The notes beneath the pieces were generated by a model. The model worked only from the letters and a program-made list of their open reading frames with translations. It had not been told where the DNA came from and made no database searches. From a virus, in IMG/VR virus record IMGVR_UViG_3300017971_000369, positions 1-49,115 of that record: a DNA stretch of 49,115 bases, one strand, 5' to 3'. This document shows, one piece after another, positions 31,748-40,199 of this stretch (position 1 is the first letter of the stretch; each line of letters begins with the position of its first letter). A program made the position numbers and the translations under genes.

Positions 31748-32290
31748 ATGGCAAAGAAAAAACCACCGGCCCTATCGCGGAGAACGAAACCGACATTGTC
31801 GGAACCTCCGCGACCGACCCCGACGGTCGAGAGTGTCGGAGACCCGATCCTCAGCAAGATGGAAGTTCTCATGTCCTCCTCTGTGGGAAAGCTTGCGGAG
31901 GCGATCTACAAGGTGCAGCGAAGCATCGGACTTATCGGAAAGGATTCCGAAGGGTTCAAATATGCTTACACTTCCCTTGGAGCAATCCGCGACGCTATCG
32001 AAGGACCCCTCGCGGAAGCGAAGCTAGTCCTATCCCAATTCCCTTGCAGCGTGGGCGGGCGTGTCGGGGCAACCACCGTCCTAATCCATGCGGGTTCTGG
32101 CGAGTGGATGCAGCTCGGCTTTACACTCCCCGTGGTCCAGATGCGTTCCCGCGAGGGTCGGGACACTGCAACCCTGACCCAATGTGCAGGCGCAGCAATC
32201 ACCTACGCAAAGCGTTACGCTATTTGCTCCGTGTTGGGCATTGTGGCGACAGACGACGCGGACGTGGACGACTTTGGTCCGGGCGACTAG
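31748..32290 (+). CDS. ERF-family single-strand annealing protein
   Basis: 180 aa; ATG 31748 with AAAGGAG upstream. 'FKYAYTSLGAIRDAIEGPLAEAKLVLSQ', 'TTVLIHAGSGEWMQLGFTLPV' and 'TQCAGAAITYAKRYAICSVLGIVATDDADVDD' match the ERF pattern, including the 'iTYakRYal...lgi...DdD' core. ERF proteins anneal complementary single strands during phage recombination. The N-terminal ~30 residues are basic and Pro-rich. Neighbours are the nuclease that would feed it and an SSB-like protein. Confidence 0.8.
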   Translation: MAKKKPPALSRRTKPTLSEPPRPTPTVESVGDPILSKMEVLMSSSVGKLAEAIYKVQRSIGLIGKDSEGFKYAYTSLGAIRDAIEGPLAEAKLVLSQFPCSVGGRVGATTVLIHAGSGEWMQLGFTLPVVQMRSREGRDTATLTQCAGAAITYAKRYAICSVLGIVATDDADVDDFGPGD

Positions 32291-32293
32291 TCT

Positions 32294-32345
32294 GTTTTCT
32301 CTCCAGTAGTCCCGGTGGGACACTCAAAATTCTACAACTGTATAG
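32294..32345 (+). promoter_or_regulatory. Recurrent leader element, copy 6
   Basis: GTTTTCTCTCCAG (32294-32306) shortly after TAG; hairpin GTCCC-GGT-GGGAC (32309-32321); CAAAAT; weaker second hairpin TCTAC-AACT-GTATA (32331-32344) with one mismatch; AGAAAGG; ATG 32359. Confidence 0.65.
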
Positions 32346-32358
32346 AAAGGGTTCGACA

Positions 32359-32949
32359 ATGGCAAAGAAGAAAGCTTCAGGCCGTGCAGCAAGTACCGCT
32401 CGCGCTTCCCGCAAGACTGCGAAGGGTGTCGCAGCGAAGAAAGCCCCCGTCAAGAAGAAGGCGTCTTCAGGTGGCAAGACGGAGGGGACCTTGTCCTGGA
32501 AACAATACAAGGAGAACACCAAGGTTGATTGGGGCGTGACGACACGGCGTGCCAAGAGTATGGCGGGACAAACCAGTCTCGTCGAGGGGACCTATCCCGC
32601 GAAGTTGATTGATGCGAAGCTGCGCAACAGCTTTCGGACGAAAGGCGTCCTTGCTCTGGAAATGACCTTTGCGGTGACGGATGGGGAGTACGAGGGCGAG
32701 GTGGTCAGCACAGTTGACGACATTGACCCTACCCGTACGCTTAGCGCGAATACCGACGCTACCCCTTATGACATTCTGATCCAACACATCGGCCAATTGG
32801 GGTACGAAGTTTCTGAAGATCCCGACTTTGATGAAGTCATTGGGATGTTGAAGGCGGACCAGCCCGAAGCTGAGATCGACATCGTGATTGGTGACACGGG
32901 ACGTGCTTACGTTCGGCGCATACGTGGCGTGGAGGAAGAGGAAGAGTAG
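32359..32949 (+). CDS. SSB-like (DUF669-type) protein with H1-like N-tail
   Basis: 196 aa; ATG 32359 after AGAAAGG. Residues 1-40 are Lys/Ala/Ser/Arg-rich like a histone H1 tail. The core 'YPAKLIDAKLRNSFRTKGVLALEMTFAVTDGEYEGEVV' recalls DUF669-type proteins that behave as phage single-strand DNA-binding proteins. The protein ends in five glutamates, the acidic tip that SSB proteins use to recruit partners. Position between the annealing protein and DNA polymerase supports this. A strong terminator follows. Confidence 0.6.
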   Translation: MAKKKASGRAASTARASRKTAKGVAAKKAPVKKKASSGGKTEGTLSWKQYKENTKVDWGVTTRRAKSMAGQTSLVEGTYPAKLIDAKLRNSFRTKGVLALEMTFAVTDGEYEGEVVSTVDDIDPTRTLSANTDATPYDILIQHIGQLGYEVSEDPDFDEVIGMLKADQPEAEIDIVIGDTGRAYVRRIRGVEEEEE

Positions 32950-32971
32950 CGGCTTGTCTCTGCGGGGGTCG

Positions 32972-33009
32972 GGAGGGGGTTCGGAGAAATCCGCCCCCTC
33001 CTGTTTTTT
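32972..33009 (+). terminator. Rho-independent terminator
   Basis: Stem GGAGGGGG (32972-32979) / CCCCCTCC (32994-33001) and six T at 33004-33009, between the SSB-like gene and DNA polymerase. Confidence 0.75.
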
Positions 33010-33022
33010 GGGAGGATTCCAA

Positions 33023-34876
33023 ATGGTCAGAAAACTCGAAACGAAGCTAGATGAGACGATCCGCCGACAGCGTCCGTTGCTCCCTCCATACTCGGAACCA
33101 TACGTTGCGGTGGATACGGAGACGACGGGTTTGGACGTGTCGCACAAAGACGTCGCTTTCGCAGTGTCGGCGTGTACGCACAACGGGGAACGCTACTTTT
33201 GGCAATGGGATATAGACCCGAATACTCGTCAGGCGTCGATTTCGTCGCAAATGCGAAGTGAGATTAAAGGGTTGATTGATGCGTATCCTGATATCGTGTT
33301 CCACAACGCTAAGTTCGACTTGCAGGCGTTAGCGACAATTGACCTCATTGTTCCGAATCGCGTGATTATCCATGACACCGTGGTTGCGGCGCATGTTTTG
33401 GGGGAAGAGACGAAGGGGTTGAAAGATCTGGCGTTGCTCTACCTCAACATCCCTGCGGATGATGAATCGGAGCTACGCACTGCGGTGGTCAAAGCGCGGG
33501 CGTTGCTCAAGAACGCGGGTTATCCTCGCGGGGAGAAAGTCCAATATGACTACTGGGCACCGTTTTTCTTCCGTGACAAAGTTCCCGAATTTCGGGAAGT
33601 GTTGAAACGCTACGCAATCCGCGACGCGGAGCGAACCGCTTTGCTCTGGCGTGGTCTAGGCCCCTTGCTGGACAAAGAAGGTTTAGTCTTCCAGTACCAT
33701 CGCGAGATGGCGGTCGTCCCGATGATCGACTTCATGGAACGTGAGGGGGTTCCGTTTAAATCAAAGCTGGCGCATAAACGACACGGCGAGCTGCGTCACC
33801 GCTGCAATGTTCTTTGTGACCAGATGAGTGTCTTTGCAGGCTTCGACGTGAACCCCCGCTCCCCCGATCACTTGGCGAAGATGCTTCACGACGTAGCAGG
33901 GCTTCCCGTAATCTCCAAAACTCCGACCGGAAAACCTGCAACGGATGCAGCAACGATTCAAGACCTGTCGGATCGGTATTCCTGCGAAGCGTTGCAGGAC
34001 CTTCAGGAATTCAAACAGTGCAACAAGGCGGTGACGGACATTGAACAATACTTAGGCAAACAGCACTGGACAAAAGTTCACTTCCATTACAACACGGTCG
34101 GCACGAAGACGACTCGATTTTCTTCTACCAACCCCAACGGTCAAAACATCGCAAAGAGCGCAGCGGTTCCCCTGCGGGATTTGTTTGGTCCTCCGATGGG
34201 CTGGCGTTGGCTCGACGTGGATTATGATCAATTGGAGCTGCGCATCTTTGCGGAGCTATCGCAAGAACGCGTGATGATGGAGGCATTTTCCAGAGGTAAA
34301 GACCTGCATCAAATCACCGCAGACGGTATCTCGAAAATTGCAGGTAGGGAGGTTGACCGTGCCCTCGGCAAGCGGGTCAATTTCGCGTGGATTTATGGAG
34401 CGCGTCCTAAGAAGCTTGGCATTCTGATCGGCGTAGAAGCAGACGCTCTTGATCTTGCAATGCGGACAACCTACCCCCGCGCGGTCGAATGGTTCAACGA
34501 AGTGCAATCACGCGGGCGTCGCGAAGGATTTGTCTACAGCGGTTTCGGGTTTCGAATACCCGTTCCTCCGCAGGAAGCGTATAAAGGAGTCAATTACATC
34601 ATCCAATCGACGGCGGGCGACGTGCTCAAGAATGCAATCATCCGAATCCACGATTATCTGACCCGACGAAAACTGTATGACAGTATTCGGCCATTGCTGA
34701 CAATCCATGACGAACTGGTTTTCCAGATTCACAAAAGTGTGTCCGAAAGTCACCTGCGGGAGCTTTGCATCATCATGGAAATGAGCGGTCGTGATGTGGG
34801 CGTGCATACCCCGGTCGGTGCAAAAATCATTTCTGGCGGTCGAGGTTGGTCCAAAGGGCGTACCTGGAAACCATGA
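33023..34876 (+). CDS. DNA polymerase I (family A) with 3'-5' exonuclease domain
   Basis: 617 aa; GGGAGG upstream of ATG 33023. Exonuclease motifs: 'AVDTETTGLD' (D31, E33), 'FHNAKFD' (D99), 'YAIRD' (D201). Polymerase motifs: 'TRFSSTNPNGQNI', motif A 'LDVDYDQLELRIFAELS' (D400), motif B 'RALGKRVNFAWIYG' (R446, K450, F454, Y458), motif C 'TIHDELVF' (H562, D563). No 5'-3' nuclease domain. Phe454 corresponds to Phe762 of E. coli Pol I. It is the replicative polymerase of the phage, with the primase-helicase gene downstream. Confidence 0.92.
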   Translation: MVRKLETKLDETIRRQRPLLPPYSEPYVAVDTETTGLDVSHKDVAFAVSACTHNGERYFWQWDIDPNTRQASISSQMRSEIKGLIDAYPDIVFHNAKFDLQALATIDLIVPNRVIIHDTVVAAHVLGEETKGLKDLALLYLNIPADDESELRTAVVKARALLKNAGYPRGEKVQYDYWAPFFFRDKVPEFREVLKRYAIRDAERTALLWRGLGPLLDKEGLVFQYHREMAVVPMIDFMEREGVPFKSKLAHKRHGELRHRCNVLCDQMSVFAGFDVNPRSPDHLAKMLHDVAGLPVISKTPTGKPATDAATIQDLSDRYSCEALQDLQEFKQCNKAVTDIEQYLGKQHWTKVHFHYNTVGTKTTRFSSTNPNGQNIAKSAAVPLRDLFGPPMGWRWLDVDYDQLELRIFAELSQERVMMEAFSRGKDLHQITADGISKIAGREVDRALGKRVNFAWIYGARPKKLGILIGVEADALDLAMRTTYPRAVEWFNEVQSRGRREGFVYSGFGFRIPVPPQEAYKGVNYIIQSTAGDVLKNAIIRIHDYLTRRKLYDSIRPLLTIHDELVFQIHKSVSESHLRELCIIMEMSGRDVGVHTPVGAKIISGGRGWSKGRTWKP

Positions 34877-34902
34877 CCGCAATTTTCAAGGGAGGTGTTA
34901 CG

Positions 34903-35679
34903 ATGCTAAACGTATGTTCAGCTAGGTACTCTGTGATGGAACGCGGCGATTTGCGGGAGGTTCCGCTACCGTCTGCTGGTGATCGGAGTCGCTGGAAGGG
35001 AATCCAACACGGTGAACTCATGGACACTATTGAAGGCGTCCTGAAGGATGATTACAAAATGGGGATGGTGGATGAACGCTACGCGGTGTCTCCCAATCAA
35101 GCGAAGCTGGTCGGCGGGTTCAAGCTTCGTGAGCTAAAGCGGAAGCAACCCAAGCAGGTCATGGGTCTTCCACACAAGACGGAGCTTTGTATGGGCATCC
35201 GTCATGGGAACGATTCGACGTTTGCGTTGACGTGTTCTCTCGGCGCGTCTGTTCTTGTGTGTGAGAACGGTCTGATCATCGGAGAGTACACGGCCAAACA
35301 CCGTCACTCTTCCAAGCTGAAGCTTGAAGATTACATTCGCGAAACGTTCGAAGGGTACTTTGAAAATCTCGGCGTCCTTGGCGATACGCTGTCTGGTTTG
35401 GCGGAGCGAAACGTCACTCCCGCTGACCACGACGCGGGGATTTTGCAACTAGCACGGACGGGATGTTTGCCTTGGAGACTGGCCGGCGATGTGGACAAGC
35501 TTTGGAGAAAGACCCTGGAGGGAAAGGGTCCCCACAACGGAGCATTCGATGGGCGGACGGCGTGGGATTGGTACAACCACGTCAATGACGTTATTAAGCG
35601 CACCCCGCCTATTGGCCAGCTTCGGCGTCTCCATCAGGCGTACCGAATTAGCTCTGGTCCATTTGCAACCGCTACGTGA
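34903..35679 (+). CDS. DUF932-like phage/plasmid protein
   Basis: 258 aa from ATG 34903, which has GGGAGG 7 bases upstream; an in-frame ATG at 34873 overlaps the polymerase stop. Segments such as 'KTELCMGIRHGNDSTFALTCSLGASVLVCENGLIIG' and 'RHSSKLKLEDYIRETFEGYFENL' fit the DUF932 pattern (a 'g.rv.VCeNG' strand followed by a conserved His and a long helix). These proteins accompany replication and recombination genes in phages and plasmids; activity unknown. Confidence 0.6.
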   Translation: MLNVCSARYSVMERGDLREVPLPSAGDRSRWKGIQHGELMDTIEGVLKDDYKMGMVDERYAVSPNQAKLVGGFKLRELKRKQPKQVMGLPHKTELCMGIRHGNDSTFALTCSLGASVLVCENGLIIGEYTAKHRHSSKLKLEDYIRETFEGYFENLGVLGDTLSGLAERNVTPADHDAGILQLARTGCLPWRLAGDVDKLWRKTLEGKGPHNGAFDGRTAWDWYNHVNDVIKRTPPIGQLRRLHQAYRISSGPFATAT

Positions 35680-35693
35680 TAACACACCTTTCG

Positions 35694-35733
35694 GTTTTCT
35701 GTCCAGTGGCCCTCCGGAGAAATCCCCGGAGGG
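35694..35733 (+). promoter_or_regulatory. Recurrent leader element, copy 7 (variant)
   Basis: GTTTTCTGTCCAG (35694-35706) followed by an 8-bp hairpin CCCTCCGG (35710-35717) / CCGGAGGG (35726-35733). Hairpin 2 is not recognisable. The TTAGGGAGG ribosome-binding site and ATG 35767 follow. Confidence 0.55.
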
Positions 35734-35766
35734 TCCATCTCTTTCTGAACCTTTAGGGAGGCGACG

Positions 35767-37848
35767 ATGGTTCAAATCGTTTCACAACGCACACTTAGAG
35801 ATACGCCGGAACCGCTCCGACCCTACGTGTTCCACGGTGCGGATTTCGAAAAAACGACAACGAAGGAAGTGAACGGTTTTTGTCCGATCTGCAAAGCGGA
35901 GACGAAACGAAAGCGAATGGGAGGCTTGTATGTCAATACCGAGAAAGGAGTTTGGAAATGCGTGCATTGTGAAAAAGGCGGCAATATCTCCGACTTCCAA
36001 AGAAACCTCTATCAGAGCTACAAACCCCTCACCGAGGCTACGCATTACGAGAAGCTTTCCGAACTCAAACCCCCTTGCACCCCCGACGCTTTGAAAGCCG
36101 CTGGTCTTGTTTGGGATAACTTTCTAGACCGGTGGCTTATCCCCTATTATGATGGTGACGGACGCTTCAAATCGGTCCGCGCATGGAAACCTCCCACCGG
36201 GAAAATCTACACAACCCCCGGCGACAAGCAGACTCTTTGGAATGTTCAAGCCCTAACAGGCAAGGATACACTGTACCTAACAGAAGGGGAGTGGGACGCT
36301 ATCGCATTGGCCCCTCTACTTGAACGAAATGAGGGGGTCATTTCTTCTCCAGGAGCACACTTCCAACCTCGCTGGTCGCCCTACTTCAGCGACCGAAAAG
36401 TCTACCTGCTATACGACAACGACAAGGCAGGAGAGACGGCGGCCAAGAACGCTGCATTTGTTCTCCAGGGATCCGCACGGTCGGTCCACGTTATCAAGTG
36501 GCCGCCCGATTGGAAAACAGGATACGACGTTCGCGACTACGTCAAAGAGAACCTTGAGCTGGACGTCGAACCCAAACAGATTCTGGAAGGCTTACGCTTT
36601 CTCAGCGTCGTTCCGGAAACCGGATACAGTCCGCTCAGCAACGGGAAGCTTGAAAAGCCCCTCTACAAACCGCTTCCGGATAAGCGACCGACTTACAGTC
36701 AGATCCTCAAAGAGGTTCAAGAAACCTATGCGTTCGGCGACCCTCAAGTCTACGACACCCTTGCGGTGATCTTCGGAACCATTTGGAGCAACTACATCTC
36801 CGGTGATCCAGTCTGGATGTTTATTGTCGGCCCTTCGGGCTGTGGAAAAACCACCTTCGTTGCAACTGCAAGTAGAGCACACGTAGTGAAGTTTCAAAGT
36901 TCGCTCTCCCCCGGCGGCCTGGTCTCCGGTTTCAAACCGAAGGACGGGAGCGACCCTTCCCTCATTGCACAAATCTTGGGCAAGACCTTGATCGTCAAAG
37001 ACTTCACCGAAGTGTTGGACGAACCGGAACAAGTTCGCGACCGAATCATCGCAATCCTTCGAGGCGGTTTCGACGGACGCATCGACCGCGACTACGGAAA
37101 CGGGGTGTCCCGAAAGTACGAAGGATTCTTCAGCGTCGTGGCGGCGGTTACGGACAAAATCCACTCAATCCAACGCGCCGATCTAGGGGAACGGTTCCTG
37201 AAATATCAGATGCTCTCAACGAGGCGACAACAATTCGCATTCCGCGAACAAATTCTAGCCGCAGTCCGCGCAACCACCTCCCAACACGACGTGGATCATT
37301 ACATCCGCGAAATGGTCCGCGAGCATTTCAACCATCTGCCCGATGCAATCCCCGAAGTTCCTACGTGGCTCATAGACAAAGTCAGCCCCCTGGCCGATCT
37401 CGTCGAAGCAATGCGTGGAAAAGTCGTCCGCTCTGGGGCGTTAGTTTCCCATCCGCCATCCGGCGGGGTAGGAACCCGCGTCGCAAAGCAACTCGTCAAG
37501 CTTGCACAAGGAATATCACTTGCATGGGGAAAGCGGGCTATTCCCCGATCCGTCTATCCAATCCTTCGCAAGTGTGCTCTCGATACCGCCTTCGGCTGGC
37601 AGTCAGAAATCATCACGCATCTCCTAAGTCATGGTGTGCAAACGATTACCGAAGTCAGGAAGGCCCTCGGGATGCCCCGCTCGACCTGCGAAGTCCGCTT
37701 GAAAGACCTTCGGTATTTGGGCATAGTCAGCGAGATCGAACTCCCCCCGGAGGATCGCGGCAGCGGTGGCCGTGCTCGCCAATCGCAGATCGCGTACGAT
37801 ATTGTCCCGGAGGTTCGAAAGCTTTGGAAGGAAATCGCGGACAAGTGA
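35767..37848 (+). CDS. Primase-helicase (zinc finger, TOPRIM, P-loop ATPase, winged helix)
   Basis: 693 aa. A CHC2-like zinc finger with four Cys (39, 42, 65, 68: 'FCPIC', 'KCVHC') is followed by TOPRIM motifs 'YLTEGEWDAIAL' (E173) and 'YLLYDNDKAG' (D217, D219). The ATPase domain has Walker A 'VGPSGCGKTT' (354-363) and a probable 'KTLIVKDFTEVL' Walker B region. A winged-helix-like end ('VQTITEVRKALGMPRSTCEVRLKDL') follows. It should synthesise primers and unwind DNA at the fork with the family A polymerase. The ATPase resembles the SF3/AAA+ style rather than T7 gp4; this is by eye only. Confidence 0.8.
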   Translation: MVQIVSQRTLRDTPEPLRPYVFHGADFEKTTTKEVNGFCPICKAETKRKRMGGLYVNTEKGVWKCVHCEKGGNISDFQRNLYQSYKPLTEATHYEKLSELKPPCTPDALKAAGLVWDNFLDRWLIPYYDGDGRFKSVRAWKPPTGKIYTTPGDKQTLWNVQALTGKDTLYLTEGEWDAIALAPLLERNEGVISSPGAHFQPRWSPYFSDRKVYLLYDNDKAGETAAKNAAFVLQGSARSVHVIKWPPDWKTGYDVRDYVKENLELDVEPKQILEGLRFLSVVPETGYSPLSNGKLEKPLYKPLPDKRPTYSQILKEVQETYAFGDPQVYDTLAVIFGTIWSNYISGDPVWMFIVGPSGCGKTTFVATASRAHVVKFQSSLSPGGLVSGFKPKDGSDPSLIAQILGKTLIVKDFTEVLDEPEQVRDRIIAILRGGFDGRIDRDYGNGVSRKYEGFFSVVAAVTDKIHSIQRADLGERFLKYQMLSTRRQQFAFREQILAAVRATTSQHDVDHYIREMVREHFNHLPDAIPEVPTWLIDKVSPLADLVEAMRGKVVRSGALVSHPPSGGVGTRVAKQLVKLAQGISLAWGKRAIPRSVYPILRKCALDTAFGWQSEIITHLLSHGVQTITEVRKALGMPRSTCEVRLKDLRYLGIVSEIELPPEDRGSGGRARQSQIAYDIVPEVRKLWKEIADK

Positions 37849-37852
37849 CCTG

Positions 37853-37881
37853 TTGACCCCCTCCGCATGGCGTGGTATTAT
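37853..37881 (+). promoter_or_regulatory. Sigma70-type promoter before leader element copy 8
   Basis: TTGACC (37853-37858), exactly 17 bp, TATTAT (37876-37881), with transcription expected to start in CTCTCC. This is the one copy where a full promoter is joined to the leader element, so the element would form the very 5' end of the transcript. Confidence 0.65.
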
Positions 37882-37920
37882 CTCTCCAGTAGTCCTTGAC
37901 GGGACATTCGAAATTTTGAA
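37876..37920 (+). promoter_or_regulatory. Recurrent leader element, copy 8
   Basis: TATTATCTCTCCAG (37876-37889), hairpin GTCCT-TGAC-GGGAC (37892-37905) with a U-G pair, AAATTTTG, and GAATTGTCC without a clear second hairpin. CTCTCC could pair with GGAGGGAG (37938-37945), the ribosome-binding site of the 37952 gene. Confidence 0.65.
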
Positions 37921-37951
37921 TTGTCCGCATCAAATACGGAGGGAGTTAATC

Positions 37952-38131
37952 ATGGGACGTGTAACAGGAGCGGCAAGAGGCGGCAGGGCAGCTCCGACTG
38001 CTCGACAACTTCGAGCGCAGCAAGCGGTGACGCGACGGATGAACCGGGGAGCCCTCGGAGCCGCCGAAAATGCGGCAGCGGTAACACGCGCTCCGAGACG
38101 TACACCGCGAGCGCGAGGTGGCCGCCGATAG
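37952..38131 (+). CDS. Small very basic protein
   Basis: 59 aa, 'MGRVTGAARGGRAAPTARQL...' with about 16 Arg and no Lys. GGAGGGAG precedes the ATG. It resembles protamine-like or disordered nucleic-acid-binding proteins in composition. It follows the promoter plus leader element copy 8 and lies just before the ParB-like gene. No family recognised. Confidence 0.55.
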   Translation: MGRVTGAARGGRAAPTARQLRAQQAVTRRMNRGALGAAENAAAVTRAPRRTPRARGGRR

Positions 38132-38144
38132 TCGAAGGTAGACT

Positions 38145-39530
38145 ATGGCGAAGAAAAAAGCAGCAACCACAAGGCGACGCAAACCCACGGTCCTTCGCAC
38201 GGTAGATCAGGACGCTCCGCTCCCTCCGGGCGTCCGAGAACTCGTATGGGTTAAAGCAAAGGACCTCCCTTCGAACCCGTTGAATTGGAGGAAGCACCCG
38301 CCCAGACAGATCAACCGTCTCAAAGCTTCTCTAGCTTCCAATGGGTGGGCGGGTGCCCTTCTTTTCAATCGCACCTCCGGTCGTCTAATCGACGGTCATG
38401 CTCGAAAGCAGCTATCGCCCGAAGCTGTGGTGCCGGTTCTCGTCGGTGAGTTCACTCTCGAACAAGAGCGGAGTATTCTCTCCAGTCTCGACCCCATTTC
38501 TGCGATGGCGGAAACCGACGCGACCATGCTTCGCAAGTTGACGCAGCAGGTCGACACCGATCTAAAGAAGCTTGACGAGCTAGACGCGGAAGACCTCGCG
38601 GAGTTGAACAAAGAGCTTCAAAGCGAAGCCGAAGCTGTCCGCAAGGGAGCATCTGCATCGTTCTTTCCCGCCCCCAACGACAACGTCCAGCTCACATCCG
38701 CGTCTGAACTTGCAGAACAATCTGAAGCGAAGGGCCAACTGGAGATCAACCCCCGCGAGCTTCCCGACGGGATCAACATTCCCAAACATCCCGACAACAT
38801 TGAAACGCTTCGTGAGCTGACGCCGCTGACTCAGTACCAAGTCCCAAAGCTTCTCGCGAAACACCTCGCAGACCCTCCCGAACCGGACGTGGTCACATGG
38901 GCCGGCCAAGAAACGCCGAAACGCTCCGCGTACTTCGCGGTATGGGGCTTCAAAGCGATACCTCCGGAAAACGCTTCGCAATACACTATCGGTTTTTACG
39001 AAGACGATTCCAAGTTCGAATCCGCCTGGACGGTCCCGGTTCAATTTGTCACCCGCTTACTCAAACTCCAACCCCGCGCGGTGGTCACTCCCAATTTTTC
39101 GATCTTCCCAGGCGATCCGTTCCCTATCCGCTTGCACCAAAACTACAAGTCCTACTGGACCGGTAGATGGTGGGGCGAACTCGGTTTGAAAATTATCCCC
39201 GACGTTCTGCTCCCCGCTGACTTCCCCGCCGATCTGTCGTGGCGTTTCGAAGCGGTCCCGAAAAACGCTCCCTGCATTGCAGTCGAGTTACAAAGTATCG
39301 GCCAAGGTGCTCGGGACAACTACGTCCAAGCAGGTCAAAAATCGCTTCTCGAAGTCGTGAAGCTTCTGAAACCCCAAACTCTCTTGGCCTACACAACCGA
39401 CGGCCTGCCGGAAAACTTCTTCCGCGCGTTCCCCAAACAACTTGCTATAATCCAGACGTACTCTTATATGGGCACCCGGCGAGCGATCATGCCGTCCCTC
39501 AAGAAGAAACGAAAACGCTCGACGGAGTAG
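38145..39530 (+). CDS. ParB-like nuclease domain fused to DUF4417-like domain
   Basis: 461 aa. After a basic tail (MAKKKAATTRRRKP) the segment 'NPLNWRKHPPRQINRLKASLASNGWAGALLFNRTSGRLIDGHARKQL' (residues ~44-90) is a ParB/sulfiredoxin-type core with the 'DGHaR' box. An acidic helical linker follows. Residues ~245-420 ('VVTPNFSIFPGDPFPIRLHQNYKSYWTGRWWGELGLKIIPDVLLP', 'WRFEAVPKNAPCIAVELQSIG') fit DUF4417. It lies directly upstream of terminase. A role in packaging, DNA modification or segregation is possible; I cannot choose. Confidence 0.65.
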   Translation: MAKKKAATTRRRKPTVLRTVDQDAPLPPGVRELVWVKAKDLPSNPLNWRKHPPRQINRLKASLASNGWAGALLFNRTSGRLIDGHARKQLSPEAVVPVLVGEFTLEQERSILSSLDPISAMAETDATMLRKLTQQVDTDLKKLDELDAEDLAELNKELQSEAEAVRKGASASFFPAPNDNVQLTSASELAEQSEAKGQLEINPRELPDGINIPKHPDNIETLRELTPLTQYQVPKLLAKHLADPPEPDVVTWAGQETPKRSAYFAVWGFKAIPPENASQYTIGFYEDDSKFESAWTVPVQFVTRLLKLQPRAVVTPNFSIFPGDPFPIRLHQNYKSYWTGRWWGELGLKIIPDVLLPADFPADLSWRFEAVPKNAPCIAVELQSIGQGARDNYVQAGQKSLLEVVKLLKPQTLLAYTTDGLPENFFRAFPKQLAIIQTYSYMGTRRAIMPSLKKKRKRSTE

Positions 39531-39560
39531 TCCGCGTTTCGTTTTCCGGGAGGTTGTCCG

Positions 39561-40199
39561 ATGGCAGACGCGAATCTCGAACGTCTTGGCAAACCGTTGT
39601 CCACTAAAAAACGCCGGGGCCGCCAACCCAAACTCGAATGGTTCCGACGGTACGACCCCGAAGGATATGCCGCCGCGTTGAAGTTCATCGAACTCGGTGC
39701 GTACGACTACGTCGTCTTCGAAGCGATGGGAGTAACCGCCGCGACATTCTACCGCTGGCTAGAGCGCGGAGAAGAGGATAACTGTCCATCTGTATACCGC
39801 GAATTCCTTGAAGACGTGATGCGGGCAAGAGCACGCGCCCGCGTTCTTGTCGAGATAGACGTGCGTAGAGATAAACCCGATTTCTGGCTCCGCTGCGGCC
39901 CCGGTCGTTCCCGTCCCGGTCGCGAAGGTTGGACCGAAACCCGCGAGATGGACATCCGCGTCAATGGGCAATCCGCAGCAACCGTTGTTGTCGAAGACCA
40001 GGTCTCCCAAGAGGAGCTGGCAGAAACGCTCCGCGTGGTCCAGACCCTTGGTTTCGTCTCCAGTGACCCCGACGGGAATTCCGAAGAATTAGGGGATGAA
40101 ACAGGGGTTGACAGCACCCCTAATTTAACCGATAATGGAAAGAATGGGGATCCTTCGGATAACAACGGAAAACGAAAAGGGAGGAAACGCGATGCGTAG
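39561..40199 (+). CDS. terS: Small terminase subunit
   Basis: 212 aa; GGGAGG upstream. An N-terminal helix-turn-helix ('ALKFIELGAYDYVVFEAMGVTAATFYRWLERGEED') binds the packaging site. A central helical region (VYREFLEDVMRARARARVLVEIDV) would oligomerise, and the C-terminus is acidic then basic. It is two genes upstream of the large terminase, with one small membrane protein between. The C-terminal coding part contains an in-frame copy of the leader element and a promoter-like sequence. Confidence 0.7.
   Translation: MADANLERLGKPLSTKKRRGRQPKLEWFRRYDPEGYAAALKFIELGAYDYVVFEAMGVTAATFYRWLERGEEDNCPSVYREFLEDVMRARARARVLVEIDVRRDKPDFWLRCGPGRSRPGREGWTETREMDIRVNGQSAATVVVEDQVSQEELAETLRVVQTLGFVSSDPDGNSEELGDETGVDSTPNLTDNGKNGDPSDNNGKRKGRKRDA
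40052..40076 (+). repeat. In-frame degenerate copy of the leader element inside terS
   Basis: TTTCGTCTCCAG (40052-40063) and hairpin core CCC-GAC-GGG (40068-40076), then AATTCC. Translated as part of the small terminase (VSSDPDGNS). Confidence 0.5.
40108..40136 (+). promoter_or_regulatory. Sigma70-type promoter inside the end of terS
   Basis: TTGACA (40108-40113), 17 bp, GATAAT (40131-40136). It would transcribe the small membrane protein and large terminase genes. It lies 32 bp after the in-frame leader element copy. Confidence 0.55.

Noticed and set aside
32044-32358. Upstream extension of the SSB-like gene to 32044
   Set aside because: It would overlap most of the ERF gene and read through the leader element; ATG 32359 follows AGAAAGG.
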